Position numbers and translations under genes: made by a program. DNA of 53,063 nt from Streptococcus devriesei DSM 19639 (GTDB taxonomy: Bacteria; Bacillota; Bacilli; Lactobacillales; Streptococcaceae), in the NCBI RefSeq assembly GCF_000423725.1, contig NZ_KE384084.1, positions 392,514 through 445,576 of the forward strand. The letters are read 5' to 3'. Positions 16,014 through 25,481 of the stretch are shown in pieces. Positions within the stretch are counted from its first letter, which is position 1, and each line of letters starts with the position of its first letter. Under the pieces are notes generated by a model. The model did no database searches, was not told where the DNA came from, and saw nothing but the letters and a program-made list of their open reading frames with translations.

Positions 16014-16255
16014 CATATATAAAGTTACAAAGACCCTCAAAATTAAGGAAACCACTTCTGGCACAGCTGAGATTTTGCTGCAGCGCTGCCTGAATTTCCA
16101 AACTTTTCGGGTCGTGTTCAATTCCTTTCTAAAAATACAAAAGTTAAAAAATATCCGGGGAAGAAGAAAGTCTTAGTCACCCTGAGTTATAGAAATCTTC
16201 TCTGCTTATCCAGCATCTCTGTTTCCCCAACCTTGCAGGCTTTGAAACAGACCTT

Positions 16256-17398
16256 TTACCGGACTTTTCTGGTTTGCTGGTAAATGTGTTTAAAAATCGT
16301 TAAAAACTGTTCAGCCTGGCTCATATCATTATCATCGTCCAGACTGATCCGAACAGCGGTCTGAGCCAATTTGGCAGGGATTCCCATCGAAATCAGGGTA
16401 CCTGCAGGTTTGCCCGCTTTCGATGAGCAGGCGCTGGTTGTCGATACATAAATATCATGATCTTCAAAAGCATGTACCAGAACTTCACCGCGGACACCCT
16501 TAATACCAAAAGTCAGAATACTAGGCGCAAATTGCTCCTTCCCTGAAAAAAGGATGACATCATCATAGCCAGACAAACTGTCTGCAAGGGTCTCTTTGAT
16601 TGCGTGAAGTTTTTTTTGTGCTGCTGCTTCTTTATCAAGCACCATTCTCAAAGCCTTGGCAGTTGCCGCAATGCCAGCCACGTTTTCAGTCGTGCTCCTA
16701 AGGCCTGCTTCCTGTCCGCCGCCATTTAAAAGAGGCGAAATCCGCTTGCCTGCTTTTTTATAAATAAAGCCTACACCGCGTACCGAATGAAACTTATGAC
16801 CGGAAAAAGTTGCAAAATCAACACGGTCAGTCAAATAAGCTTCTTTGGCCACCTTGCCAACAGCCTGAACAGCATCCACGTGGAAAGAAATGGTCGGCTT
16901 ATCAGCCAAGAGCTTAGATATGGCCTCAATCGGCTGAACAGAACCGATCTCATTGTTAACGGCCATGACAGAAATCAGCGTTGTCTCAGGTCTGATCAAG
17001 TCAGCCAAAGCCTTGACATCAACAAATCCCTTAGCATCAACAGGAACAAAATCAACTTCAAAGCCCTGACTTTGCAGCCACTTGGCAGATTCTTTGACGG
17101 CCGGGTGTTCAATATCAGAAACGATAATGTGTTTGCCGTAGTGCTTTTTCTCAAAAGCGACACCTTTAATGACCCAATTATCTCCTTCCGTTCCGCCGGA
17201 CGTGAAAAAAATCTCCTCAGCAGACGTGCCCAAAAGATCTGCAATCTGCTGTCTGGAAGCTTGTAAAATCCGTGCTGCCTGACTGCCCAAACGGTGCAGA
17301 CTGGAGGGATTTCCAAAAACTTTAGCCGCTGCTTCCTCATAGGTTTTAATAACCTCCGGATAAGGAAGCGTTGTCGCTGAATTATCAAAATAAATCAT
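16256..17398 (-). CDS. Cysteine desulfurase, NifS/IscS type
   Basis: This 380-residue PLP enzyme releases sulfur from cysteine as a persulfide. PLP lysine is in FSGHKFHSVRGVGF and the catalytic cysteine in VSTTSACSSKAGKPAG; FDNSATTLPYPEV opens the protein. It is the NifS-like paralogue that accompanies thiI in many Firmicutes and serves tRNA thiolation rather than Fe-S assembly; no iscU or suf genes are beside it. The start ATG has AAGGTGATAAT upstream. About 240 bases separate its stop from the thiI start. Confidence 0.93.
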   Translation of the reverse strand: MIYFDNSATTLPYPEVIKTYEEAAAKVFGNPSSLHRLGSQAARILQASRQQIADLLGTSAEEIFFTSGGTEGDNWVIKGVAFEKKHYGKHIIVSDIEHPAVKESAKWLQSQGFEVDFVPVDAKGFVDVKALADLIRPETTLISVMAVNNEIGSVQPIEAISKLLADKPTISFHVDAVQAVGKVAKEAYLTDRVDFATFSGHKFHSVRGVGFIYKKAGKRISPLLNGGGQEAGLRSTTENVAGIAATAKALRMVLDKEAAAQKKLHAIKETLADSLSGYDDVILFSGKEQFAPSILTFGIKGVRGEVLVHAFEDHDIYVSTTSACSSKAGKPAGTLISMGIPAKLAQTAVRISLDDDNDMSQAEQFLTIFKHIYQQTRKVR

Positions 17399-17526
17399 AT
17401 TATCACCTTTTTAAATACAATAGCTACATTATATCATATTTCCCTATACTTCTTTAGAAAATAAGAACGACTTTTTTATGGCTTTTTTAGGGAAAAAGCG
17501 TATAATATTATAAAAAAGGAGGAAAC

Positions 17527-17994
17527 ATGGCAAACAATTATTCTCGTCGTCAACAACCCAATAAAAAACTGAAAGAACAAAACCGCAGACGCCCGACCGA
17601 ACATATCAAAACAGGCTTTTCAGCCCTTCAAAAGACAGTTGCTATTGTCGCTGGGGTTCTGGGTATTATCACAGCCTTGATTACTATCAATAATTACCGC
17701 AACAATGCCAACAGCGATAAAAACGATACGACTTCTAAAACCACTATTATCAAAGAAAAAGAAGTCGATAATCAAGATGCAGGCAACAGCGGCAATGCTG
17801 ATGGTGCTCAGGCCGGCGAAGCTGCTGACAGCAACGCTGCCGGCAACAGCAACAATTCTGCTGCTCAAAATCAAGCGGCAACGACAGTCGCAGACGACAG
17901 CAATGCTGCCGGCAACAGCAACAATTCTGCTGCTCAAAATCAAGAGGCAACGACAGTCGCAGACGACAGCGACAGCAATGCTGCTGCTCAATAA
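17527..17994 (+). CDS. Small membrane protein with duplicated low-complexity tail
   Basis: This 155-residue protein of unknown function has a basic cytoplasmic N-terminus (residues 1-35, many Arg/Lys/Gln), one membrane segment (about 37-56, TVAIVAGVLGIITALITI) and a polar Asn/Ala/Ser/Asp-rich tail. The tail contains two copies of a 23-residue unit (DSNAAGNSNNSAAQNQ...), encoded by a near-perfect 69-base tandem repeat. AAAAGGAGGAAAC precedes the ATG and a -10-like TATAAT lies at 17501-17506. A terminator follows. It is divergent from the cysteine desulfurase gene. No function is assigned. Confidence 0.8.
   Translation: MANNYSRRQQPNKKLKEQNRRRPTEHIKTGFSALQKTVAIVAGVLGIITALITINNYRNNANSDKNDTTSKTTIIKEKEVDNQDAGNSGNADGAQAGEAADSNAAGNSNNSAAQNQAATTVADDSNAAGNSNNSAAQNQEATTVADDSDSNAAAQ
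17827..17964 (+). repeat. Two tandem copies of a 69-base coding repeat
   Basis: Copies start at 17827 and 17896, each at GACAGCAA. They differ at only two positions that I can see (AACGCT versus AATGCT, and GCGGCA versus GAGGCA), so the duplication is recent. Being a multiple of three it keeps the reading frame and lengthens the extracellular tail of the protein at 17527 by 23 residues per copy. Confidence 0.9.
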
Positions 17995-17998
17995 TTTC

Positions 17999-18036
17999 AA
18001 AAGGCGGGAAATATCAGTTTCCAGCCTTTTTATTTT
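17999..18036 (+). terminator. Terminator after the small membrane protein
   Basis: AAAGGC-G-GGAAA, a six-base loop and TTTCC-A-GCCTTTTT form a hairpin with a single mismatch, followed by T-rich sequence, five bases after the stop codon at 17994. Confidence 0.85.
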
Positions 18037-18078
18037 GCCCAAGCTTTGTCATCTTTTGACCTTGTTCATCAGAGATAA

Positions 18079-18087
18079 TGATATAAT
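18079..18087 (+). promoter_or_regulatory. Extended -10 promoter of folC
   Basis: TGATATAAT is a consensus extended -10 element 31 bases before the folC start. A good -35 at 17 bases is lacking; TTGACC lies 20 bases upstream of the hexamer. Confidence 0.55.
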
Positions 18088-18118
18088 AAAATGAATCAAA
18101 ACTATCAAAGGATAAGAT

Positions 18119-19372
18119 ATGAACTATCAGCAAACACTGGAGTGGATCCACTCTTTCAAAGCCAATGGACGCAGGCCTGATTTAAAACGGATGGCCTTTC
18201 TTCTTGAAAATAGCGGCAATCCTCAACAAAACTTAGCTGCTGTTCATATCGTCGGCACCAACGGCAAGGGGTCTACCGTCAGCTTCCTCCAGCATATACT
18301 GACTGAGTCCGGCTATAAAACAGGCACCTTTACTTCTCCTTTTATCACCCGTTTTAATGAACGCATGGCGATTAACGGACAGCCTATTTCTGATGACGAA
18401 CTCATTTGCTTAGCTGCAAGAGTAAAGCCTGTCATTGAAAAATTGCAAAGCACTTCTTCACTCGGTCAGCCAACGGAGTTTGAAATCATTACCTTCATGA
18501 TGTTTGTTTATTTTGGACAAATCAATCCAGTCGATATAGCCATTATTGAAGCGGGCATCGGAGGACTGCATGACTCTACCAATGTTTTCAAGGCTTTAGC
18601 CCTTGTCTGTCCTTCTATCAGCAAAGACCATACCGAAACACTGGGCAACAGTTTGACAGAAATTGCACAGCAAAAACTCGGTGCACTTGACAAAAAAGTG
18701 CCTCTCATCTTTGGACCGATGCCAGATGAGCTCAAGCCTGTCTTTTACCAAACTGCTCAGCAAATGCGAAGTCCTGCTTATGAATTTGGAAAAGATTTTT
18801 CAATTAGTGAGAAGGACAAAACATTTGATTTTAGCAGTAAACTGGCAGCTATTGCCGATATTCGTTTGAAAATGCCGGGCCGCCATCAAAAAATCAATGC
18901 CAGTCTGGCTGCCATGACCAGCCTCATTCTTTCTCAAAAGTTTCCCAAAATGACGCCAGCTGTCATAAGAACTGGGCTTCAGTCAGCCCTATGGCCGGGG
19001 CGGAGCGAATTGATTACAGACAATCTGCTGCTTGACGGCGCTCACAATGAAGACAGCATTAAAAAGCTGATTCAGCTGCTCGAGGACGAATTTCCTGACA
19101 AAACAATTCATATTCTCTTTGCCGGCCTGAAAAGAAAACCGCTGGAAGAGATGCTGAAGCTCCTTGCCTCCTTTAATGTTACACTGACCACTTTCTCTTT
19201 TTATGGAGCTCAGCCGCTGCAGGATTACCCTGACGGCTATCCCAAGATACAAGACTACCGTGCCTGGCTGAAACAAGCTGAGAAGTCTGACGACCTCTTT
19301 GTCGTAACGGGCTCCCTCTATTTCATTTCAGAAGTCAGGAATTATCTGCTTAAAAAAACAAGGTCCAGCTGA
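18119..19372 (+). CDS. folC: Folylpolyglutamate synthase FolC
   Basis: This 417-residue Mur-ligase-family enzyme adds glutamates to (dihydro)folate, keeping folates in the cell; some members also make dihydrofolate. ATP loop HIVGTNGKGSTVSFLQ near residue 44, SPFITRFNERM near 76, FEIITFMMFVYF, EAGIGGLHDSTN near 145, GRHQKINASLA and LLDGAHNEDSI are family motifs. AAGGATAAGAT lies before the ATG. The stop codon lies inside the terminator hairpin shared with gor, which is on the opposite strand. Confidence 0.95.
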   Translation: MNYQQTLEWIHSFKANGRRPDLKRMAFLLENSGNPQQNLAAVHIVGTNGKGSTVSFLQHILTESGYKTGTFTSPFITRFNERMAINGQPISDDELICLAARVKPVIEKLQSTSSLGQPTEFEIITFMMFVYFGQINPVDIAIIEAGIGGLHDSTNVFKALALVCPSISKDHTETLGNSLTEIAQQKLGALDKKVPLIFGPMPDELKPVFYQTAQQMRSPAYEFGKDFSISEKDKTFDFSSKLAAIADIRLKMPGRHQKINASLAAMTSLILSQKFPKMTPAVIRTGLQSALWPGRSELITDNLLLDGAHNEDSIKKLIQLLEDEFPDKTIHILFAGLKRKPLEEMLKLLASFNVTLTTFSFYGAQPLQDYPDGYPKIQDYRAWLKQAEKSDDLFVVTGSLYFISEVRNYLLKKTRSS

Positions 19373-19385
19373 ACCTTGTTTTTTA
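19352..19385. terminator. Bidirectional terminator between folC and gor
   Basis: AACAAGGT-TCCAGCTGA-type hairpin with arms AAAACAAGGT and ACCTTGTTTT, flanked by A-rich sequence on one side and T-rich on the other. It can end folC on the plus strand and gor on the minus strand, which converge here only 17 bases apart. Confidence 0.88.
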
Positions 19386-19389
19386 ATTC

Positions 19390-20742
19390 TTAACGCATGG
19401 TGACAAATTCTTCAGCTCCTGTTGGATGAATGGCCACTGTATTGTCAAAATCAGCCTTGGTAGCTCCCATCTTAATTGCGACAGCAAAGCCTTGGATCAT
19501 CTCATCTACACCATAGCCAATGCCGTGCAAACCGACAACTTTTTCATCCGGTCCAACTGTTACCAGTTTCATCTTGCAAGCTTGACGATGGCTGGTAATC
19601 GCTGTGTACATGGACGTGAAGGTTGATCGATAAATCTTTACTTCCTTCTTGCCGTATTTAGTAAGGGCAGCTTCTTCTGACAGCCCAACTGAACCGATAG
19701 CTGGGTGACTGAAAATAACCGTCGGCACATTGGTGTAGTCTAATTTTTCTTCAGGCTTATTGTTGAACAGACGCTCTGACAGACGGCGGCCTGCAGCTAC
19801 TGCAACAGGGGTCAGCTCCAACTTGCCATTGACATCGCCCAGTGCATAGACCCCTTCAACATTGGTATTTTCAAATTCATCCGTGGCAATAAAACCTTTT
19901 TTAGTGAGGGCAACACCTGTTGCTTCTAAATTAAAGCCCTTGGTATTTGCCTTGCGCCCAATTGCCCAAATCAAAGTATCAACAGTATATTCTTCCCCAT
20001 TTTCCAAAACCAAAGTCAAACTATCATCAGCATTCTTAATGACTTCTTTCGGTACAGAAAAAGTATGCAGTTCAGGGCCGTCTTCTTTCATACTGTCAAC
20101 CAGTGTCTCAACAATCTCCTTATCAAATTTTCGAAGGGGACGGTCACGGCGAACAAAGAGGTGCGTCTGACTGCCTAAGGCATGGAGAACACCGGCTAAT
20201 TCGACAGCAATATAGCCGGCACCAACAACAGCTGTACGTTTAGGAACGGCATCTAATTCAAAAAAGCCATCTGAAGTAATGCCGTATTCCTTGCCCGGAA
20301 CATCAGGAAGAAGCGCGTGCCCGCCCGTCGCAATTAAAATGTGCGGTGCCGTATAGCGTTCTCCTCCTGCTTCTACCGTGTGACTGTCCACAAAAGTCGC
20401 ATAGTCGTAGACACGGTCAACCCCGTTATTGTCAAAACCACGTTCATAAGAGGCGTGGATGCGGTCAATATAAGCCTGACGATTTTTCTTTAACACTTGA
20501 AAATCAAAAGCTTTTTCTCCTATATCAAAGCCGTAGTCAGATGCATAGGTATTAATCGTGTCCGCAACCTGCGCGCCGTACCACATAACCTTTTTAGGCA
20601 CACAGCCAACATTAACACAGGTTCCGCCGACTTCTTTAGCTTCAAAAAGAACAACTTTAGCACCGTGCATTGCAGCACGGTTGGCAGAGGCAATCCCTCC
20701 GGAACCGCCGCCGATAACAATATAATCATATTGTTTTGTCAT
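19390..20742 (-). CDS. gor: Glutathione-disulfide reductase
   Basis: This 450-residue FAD- and NADPH-dependent disulfide reductase has an FAD loop [15 protein letters not shown] near residue 11, redox cysteines in [17 protein letters not shown] near 40, NAD(P) motif [19 protein letters not shown] near 170 followed by RRDRPLR (basic residues fitting NADPH), and the C-terminal active-site histidine in [13 protein letters not shown]. It keeps glutathione reduced during oxidative stress. AAGGAG lies before the ATG, and its own promoter is visible at 20774-20802. Confidence 0.94.
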   Translation of the reverse strand: MTKQYDYIVIGGGSGGIASANRAAMHGAKVVLFEAKEVGGTCVNVGCVPKKVMWYGAQVADTINTYASDYGFDIGEKAFDFQVLKKNRQAYIDRIHASYERGFDNNGVDRVYDYATFVDSHTVEAGGERYTAPHILIATGGHALLPDVPGKEYGITSDGFFELDAVPKRTAVVGAGYIAVELAGVLHALGSQTHLFVRRDRPLRKFDKEIVETLVDSMKEDGPELHTFSVPKEVIKNADDSLTLVLENGEEYTVDTLIWAIGRKANTKGFNLEATGVALTKKGFIATDEFENTNVEGVYALGDVNGKLELTPVAVAAGRRLSERLFNNKPEEKLDYTNVPTVIFSHPAIGSVGLSEEAALTKYGKKEVKIYRSTFTSMYTAITSHRQACKMKLVTVGPDEKVVGLHGIGYGVDEMIQGFAVAIKMGATKADFDNTVAIHPTGAEEFVTMR

Positions 20743-20773
20743 ACAAACAACTCCTTGATTTCATAATAGAATT

Positions 20774-20802
20774 ACTGTATCACAAAAAAAATCAGCTGAC
20801 AA
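20774..20802 (-). promoter_or_regulatory. Promoter of gor
   Basis: Minus strand -35 TTGTCA (20802-20797) and -10 TACAGT (20779-20774) with a 17-base spacer and TGA before the -10. It lies about 30 bases before the gor start. Confidence 0.7.
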
Positions 20803-20856
20803 TTTTTTGATACTAAAAAAGCTGATAGCTCACCTGCGGACTGTCATAAGCCTGCT

Positions 20857-20900
20857 CATTAAAGGCAGACTGCTTTCAGATAAGCAGTCTGCCTTTAATG
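20857..20900. repeat. Perfect 19-bp inverted repeat without a T tract
   Basis: CATTAAAGGCAGACTGCTT is repeated as its exact reverse complement after a six-base loop (TCAGAT). Neither side is followed by a run of T, so a classical terminator is not supported. It lies between gor and the CHAP protein gene and could be an RNA stem-loop ending or stabilising the latter's message, or a protein-binding palindrome. Confidence 0.85.
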
Positions 20901-20976
20901 ATCTCGCTGCTGATTCAACTAATTGTATTTCTGCAGCGTACGGCTTTTGGCAGCATTGTTGCTTGTGTTGCCTATC

Positions 20977-22620
20977 TTAGTCCGGATAAATATAGGTAAG
21001 ACGTCCCCAGTAAGCGGCAGTCGGGTCAAACCAACCGCGAAAGTTGGCAATATACTGCTGGTTCTGATAGTTTGCCTCTTTGACTTGGATACGATTATTG
21101 CTGTCCACATGCGTCACATAGGCAACATGGCCGTAACCACCATCATCCCAGCAGGCAATGGCACCTACCTGTGCCTCATTTCCTGTTCTGAAACCTTTAG
21201 CACGCGCAGAGGCTGCCCACTGACCGCCATTCCCCAGCCAATTGGGTGCCCAAGGCGCCAGTTCCTTCACTCCCCAAGTGCACTGGCCGACCGGATAGGT
21301 GTTGGTCTCACTGATATAGGTTATAATTCTTGGTGCAGAAGGCTCAAGGGGCAGAGGCTCAGCTTGATTGAGCTGCAGATTTGGCAAAATGTGGCCGGCT
21401 GTCGTTCCATCTGTGTAATGTATATAGGCGTGAACATTATAACTGCCGCTCTTATTGCCATGTTTTTTCACATCAGCAGTAAGGGAAACCTGTCCGTTTG
21501 ACAGATGGTCCGATTCATACCAGTGCAGATTAGCTTGATCCGCATCTGACCAGACAGCAAGGCTGATGGATTTGATTACCTTAGAATCGGCAGTCTCCAT
21601 AACATTGACATCAAAAGTACCCTTTTTTAAATTATGATTGTTGATCGTTATTTGAGGATCCTCATAGGCCGCTATCGCATCAACGTTAAAGGCAGACGAA
21701 GCCAGACCTTCTAGCTGCTCATTTCCTAAAGGACCGCTGCCATATAGGTGAAGCTGGTAAGTGCCCAGCTCAAAGTTATGGTTTTTCAAAGTGATCGTCG
21801 TCTTAAAAGTACCATCTGCTGCTCTTGCTGCCCGATACCACTGAATGTCATCCTGATCGTTTTTATCACTCCAGACAGGAACATAAATGGAGGTCATGTA
21901 AAAAGGAACATTGCTGATAACAACTTCATAGCTTGTGTCCTTCACTTTGTTCAGCTGGTAGCTGGCACTGGGCCTAAGAAGCTGCAAGGTCTGAGCAGCA
22001 ACAGGCCGCATTTCCTCATCTTCCCTCAAATAGGTATGAATATGATAAGTCCCATAACCCTTGTGACCGTCATAATCAGCCAGAGCGTACCCAGCAGCAT
22101 CAGCTCCATACCACCGAATATCATCTTGACCTCCCTCATCAGACCAAACAGCAGAAACCAGCTCTCCCTGCCCGCTTGGTTTTAATTTAGAGAATATCTG
22201 AATACCATTTTGAGTCAAAGCCAACTGAGGTTCTGACAGCGCTAGCCTTTGCTTTCCCAAATCCACACCATGCCTGCTGCCATCCGTATAGGTCACATAA
22301 GCATGAACAGCGTAATCCCCAGCTTTGCTGGCATGATTGGCAGGATCAAAATGAACTGCTAAAGGATCGCTGCCAGTATTATAAGCTGAATACCACTGCA
22401 TATCATCCTGTCCTCCTTCTTCTGACCAAATAGCAACATCTAAAGACTGGATTGTCTTACCATTCAGTGCCTGATCGGCCTTAACATCAAACGTGCCAAA
22501 TTGTTTATTGTAATGGCTGATCCTTACCTGAGCCTCTTTTGTATCAGCCGCAGCATGACCCGCCATAGCCGCCATGCCCAAAATACTCGTCGCTAAAAGT
22601 ACTGTTTTAAACTTTTTCAC
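20977..22620 (-). CDS. Secreted four-repeat protein with CHAP peptidoglycan hydrolase domain
   Basis: This protein of about 547 residues has a signal peptide ([21 protein letters not shown] form), four GBS-Bsp-like repeats of about 95 residues, each with a signature such as [39 protein letters not shown] or [12 protein letters not shown], and a C-terminal CHAP domain. The CHAP catalytic Cys (about 447, in [13 protein letters not shown]) and His (about 498, in [11 protein letters not shown]) are present, so it is probably an active amidase or endopeptidase at the wall. The frame is open to 22647, but GAGGGAG lies six bases before the GTG at 22620, which also gives a clean signal peptide. It sits at the end of the rgp cluster, separated by a terminator. 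Confidence 0.88.
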   Translation of the reverse strand: MKKFKTVLLATSILGMAAMAGHAAADTKEAQVRISHYNKQFGTFDVKADQALNGKTIQSLDVAIWSEEGGQDDMQWYSAYNTGSDPLAVHFDPANHASKAGDYAVHAYVTYTDGSRHGVDLGKQRLALSEPQLALTQNGIQIFSKLKPSGQGELVSAVWSDEGGQDDIRWYGADAAGYALADYDGHKGYGTYHIHTYLREDEEMRPVAAQTLQLLRPSASYQLNKVKDTSYEVVISNVPFYMTSIYVPVWSDKNDQDDIQWYRAARAADGTFKTTITLKNHNFELGTYQLHLYGSGPLGNEQLEGLASSAFNVDAIAAYEDPQITINNHNLKKGTFDVNVMETADSKVIKSISLAVWSDADQANLHWYESDHLSNGQVSLTADVKKHGNKSGSYNVHAYIHYTDGTTAGHILPNLQLNQAEPLPLEPSAPRIITYISETNTYPVGQCTWGVKELAPWAPNWLGNGGQWAASARAKGFRTGNEAQVGAIACWDDGGYGHVAYVTHVDSNNRIQVKEANYQNQQYIANFRGWFDPTAAYWGRLTYIYPD

Positions 22621-22728
22621 TAACATCTCCCTCTCGTTTTCTCTCACTTACCTTATTCGAAAAAAGAAGGTGGAATTGAGGGGGAGTGAAAATTTCAAAA
22701 CTAGAATTTTTATTGCTTTGAACATCAC

Positions 22729-22754
22729 AAAAAAAGAACTATTTCTAGTTCTTT
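22729..22754 (-). terminator. Terminator of the rgp/side-chain operon
   Basis: Minus strand AAGAACTA-GAAA-TAGTTCTTTTTTT: a perfect eight-pair stem with a GAAA tetraloop and a T tract, about 55 bases after the last glycosyltransferase gene. Confidence 0.88.
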
Positions 22755-22809
22755 ATATTGAAATGTTTATATATTACAATTAAGAAAGGGATTTTTGCTA
22801 ATTGATGAG

Positions 22810-23736
22810 TTACCCCTTTTCTTTAATAATATAAACAGGTCTTTTTTTTGTTTCTAGGAAAATCTTTGCGATATATTTCCCAATAATTCCCAAAGCCAAT
22901 AACTGTAATCCACCAATGAAAAGAATAATAGATACGAGGCTGGCCCAGCCTGTTACAGCATCTCCAAACAAAAGTTTTCTACAAACGATAAATAAAATAC
23001 TGAAAATGGAAACAATAAAAGAAACGGATCCTGTCCATGTTGCTATATTCAAAGGTGCTTCAGAGAAATTGATAAAACCATCCATAGAATAGCGCAGCAA
23101 ACTCCAAAAACTCCATGACGTTTCTCCAGCTACTCGATCACGATTCTCATAGGAAATGTAATAAACATCATAACCAACCCAAGCAAATAATCCCTTTGAA
23201 AAGCGATTAACCTCATTCAATTCCAAGATACTATCAACAACTTGACGTGTCATTAAGCGAAAGTCTCGCGCACCATCAACCATTTCAGTACTTGAAATTT
23301 TATTAATTAACCAATAAAAAGTCTTGGCAAAAAAGGATCGAATAATAGGTTCTCCCGTTCGATCAGCACGACGAGTTCCCACAACATCATATCCCTTTTG
23401 AATATTTTGATACATCTCTACAAGAAGCTCTGGTGGATCTTGAAGGTCAGCATCCATCACAGTAACAAAATCACCATCTGCTGCTTCTAAGCCTGCCAGC
23501 AAAGCAGCTTCTTTTCCAAAATTTCTAGAGAAAGAAAAATAATGGACATTTTTATAGGTTTCCGCTACTTCTCTTAACTTTTCCAGTGTCTTATCTTTTG
23601 AACCGTCATTGATAAAAATATAATCAAATAACAATTCATGAACCATCTGAGCTTCGACTCTTTGACAAGCCTGTAGAAAAGAAGATATTGTTTTTTCCTC
23701 ATTGTAACAAGGAATGACTATTGATAATTTTTTCAT
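22810..23736 (-). CDS. GtrB-like polyprenyl-phosphate glycosyltransferase
   Basis: This 308-residue GT2 enzyme of the DPM/GtrB class transfers a sugar from a nucleotide sugar to undecaprenyl phosphate on the cytoplasmic face. IVIPCYNEEKTI opens the fold, FINDGSKDKT and VMDADLQDPPELL are the nucleotide and metal (DxD) sites, and two C-terminal membrane helices (about 230-252 and 265-288) anchor it. It overlaps the GT-C gene by four bases. By position it supplies the lipid-linked hexose for side chains on the rhamnan backbone, as GacI in group A and the Scc enzymes in S. mutans do. The sugar is not deducible here. Confidence 0.88.
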   Translation of the reverse strand: MKKLSIVIPCYNEEKTISSFLQACQRVEAQMVHELLFDYIFINDGSKDKTLEKLREVAETYKNVHYFSFSRNFGKEAALLAGLEAADGDFVTVMDADLQDPPELLVEMYQNIQKGYDVVGTRRADRTGEPIIRSFFAKTFYWLINKISSTEMVDGARDFRLMTRQVVDSILELNEVNRFSKGLFAWVGYDVYYISYENRDRVAGETSWSFWSLLRYSMDGFINFSEAPLNIATWTGSVSFIVSIFSILFIVCRKLLFGDAVTGWASLVSIILFIGGLQLLALGIIGKYIAKIFLETKKRPVYIIKEKG

Positions 23737-25469
23737 AGTTCTTCCCTCTTATTTCGTAAAAAAGATATAAAAATGTATCCAAGCAGTGAAGACCATCCCA
23801 TAAATTCTATTGTAAAACCTATAATTTGCATTTTTGTTTTTTGGTAAAATATTTTAACCTTACCGCTGGTTTTAACTTTGATAACAGCTCTGCCATCATA
23901 TAAAGCTTTTGTATTAGTTTTAGGTTTGTGTAAACGCTTATAATTTTTTATTTCATTCTTAGATAAACGCTTATTAATTATCTTTGGATTACTTCCAGAT
24001 GCTCCATCAGAGTATTTTGCAACATAACCTTTATACCAAATTCTAGGTAAAATAATATCATTATTTGAATTTTTATCTTTTATTTGGTATTTAAATTCTA
24101 GAGAATTATATCTGTTTCTAACATTTGAAATACTAATATTGTTTTTATCAAAGTTAAATTTATTGAGTGAGTGATCTCTTACATGATTGTGATTAATACT
24201 CAAATTAAAGTACTCATCTCCCGAAGTATCGTATGTCGTTAAAGAAGGATGAGTAAAAGCATTAATCCCCTTGGTATTTTGTTCTCTCATTACATTAATA
24301 TTAGTTGTAGTCAAAGCATATTTTTGTGCATAATTTGCCGAATTTGGAGTAAACCTGACTGGAAACCAAAAGATATAAAACAATACTTGAATACAAGCCA
24401 AAGTCAATACAGTCGATTGTTTACATGATGTAGTTATTGCCATGAAAATTAAAATGGGCAAGAAATATGTTAACCTGCTAGTATATTGCAATGTCGCTAA
24501 AAAGGAATATTTTAAAATATCTTCCCATGGCAATATTCCCGATGAAATGGTAAAAATTACAATAACGATAACAACAAGTTGTTTAGAGAATCGAGTAAGT
24601 TTCTTAAATATCAATAGCAGGAACAGTAAAAATATCAGAGAAATAGGAAACATGTAATTCTTGATAATTACAAATAAATCATCTTCTACCATTAATGCTG
24701 ACGTTGGGAAAGGGAAGTCTCTCAATATCCACGAAACAAAAAATAACTGAGATTTACTTTGCTCTAGATACTGTAAAATGAACCCTGCTGACAAAGCTAA
24801 AGCTATCAATAAGGACAAGAAGAAAGACAAAATCACTTTTTTAGTAATTTTTTTATAATTAATAACGACAAAAATAAATGATGTTATAGCTAAGACTACG
24901 GTTGAAATAATATGAGTTTGAACCAGCAATGCTACTGTAATTCCCAGTGGAATTGGATTAAATTTGTCTAAATAAAATACCTTATAAAGACAAAAAATCA
25001 AGTATGGCACCATAAATACTACCGCAGTCATACCAAAACCAAAAAATGGATAGCTTGCAGAAACTGCCATTGCAAATGCTAATGATTTGGGCTTACTTTT
25101 CGTTATCTGGTATAAACTATAATAGGATACCCATGTCGTTAAAATAACTAAAATAAAAGCGAAAGATGTAAAAGCCATTGTTGCAACTTTTGTTTTCAAA
25201 AAGACCAAGGCTGGAATGTAAAAAAGCCAATTTCCATAAAACATCGGAACAGGGTAACCAACTCCAAAACCATACAAAAAGTTTAGATTAGGCAAAAAAT
25301 CATTATGGCTAATTGATTGAGCTAATCCTAATATTCTGGCCATATGAAAAGGGTAATCAAATATTTGGCTATTAGTATTAATTGAGATATAAGAAATTCC
25401 CGTGAAAATAACTGAATAAACTAATAAAACAAAGTAACTATTACATATTATATTTTTTGTCTTGTTCAA
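23733..25469 (-). CDS. Polytopic GT-C type membrane glycosyltransferase of the polysaccharide side chain
   Basis: This 578-residue protein has about twelve hydrophobic segments between residues 8 and 370, then a soluble extracellular region (about 380-550) and a last membrane helix. An early loop with FDYPFHMARILG carries the acidic/His pair expected of GT-C enzymes that use lipid-linked sugars outside the membrane. The adjacent GtrB-like gene would provide that donor. Start is TTG at 25469 with AGAGGT five bases upstream. The gene is visibly A+T-rich, unlike rgpA-F. It corresponds in place to the S. mutans scc side-chain genes; exact orthology is uncertain. Confidence 0.78.
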   Translation of the reverse strand: MNKTKNIICNSYFVLLVYSVIFTGISYISINTNSQIFDYPFHMARILGLAQSISHNDFLPNLNFLYGFGVGYPVPMFYGNWLFYIPALVFLKTKVATMAFTSFAFILVILTTWVSYYSLYQITKSKPKSLAFAMAVSASYPFFGFGMTAVVFMVPYLIFCLYKVFYLDKFNPIPLGITVALLVQTHIISTVVLAITSFIFVVINYKKITKKVILSFFLSLLIALALSAGFILQYLEQSKSQLFFVSWILRDFPFPTSALMVEDDLFVIIKNYMFPISLIFLLFLLLIFKKLTRFSKQLVVIVIVIFTISSGILPWEDILKYSFLATLQYTSRLTYFLPILIFMAITTSCKQSTVLTLACIQVLFYIFWFPVRFTPNSANYAQKYALTTTNINVMREQNTKGINAFTHPSLTTYDTSGDEYFNLSINHNHVRDHSLNKFNFDKNNISISNVRNRYNSLEFKYQIKDKNSNNDIILPRIWYKGYVAKYSDGASGSNPKIINKRLSKNEIKNYKRLHKPKTNTKALYDGRAVIKVKTSGKVKIFYQKTKMQIIGFTIEFMGWSSLLGYIFISFLRNKREEL

Positions 25470-25481
25470 AATTTACCTCTT

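Noticed and set aside
16014..16121. 36-codon N-terminal extension of ThiI
   Set aside because: Not family-like; [13 protein letters not shown] at 16013 is the expected start.
17827..17964. Tandem repeats considered as a CRISPR array
   Set aside because: Two directly adjacent 69-base coding copies, no spacers, no cas genes.
20857..20900. Inverted repeat considered as a rho-independent terminator
   Set aside because: No T tract follows on either strand.
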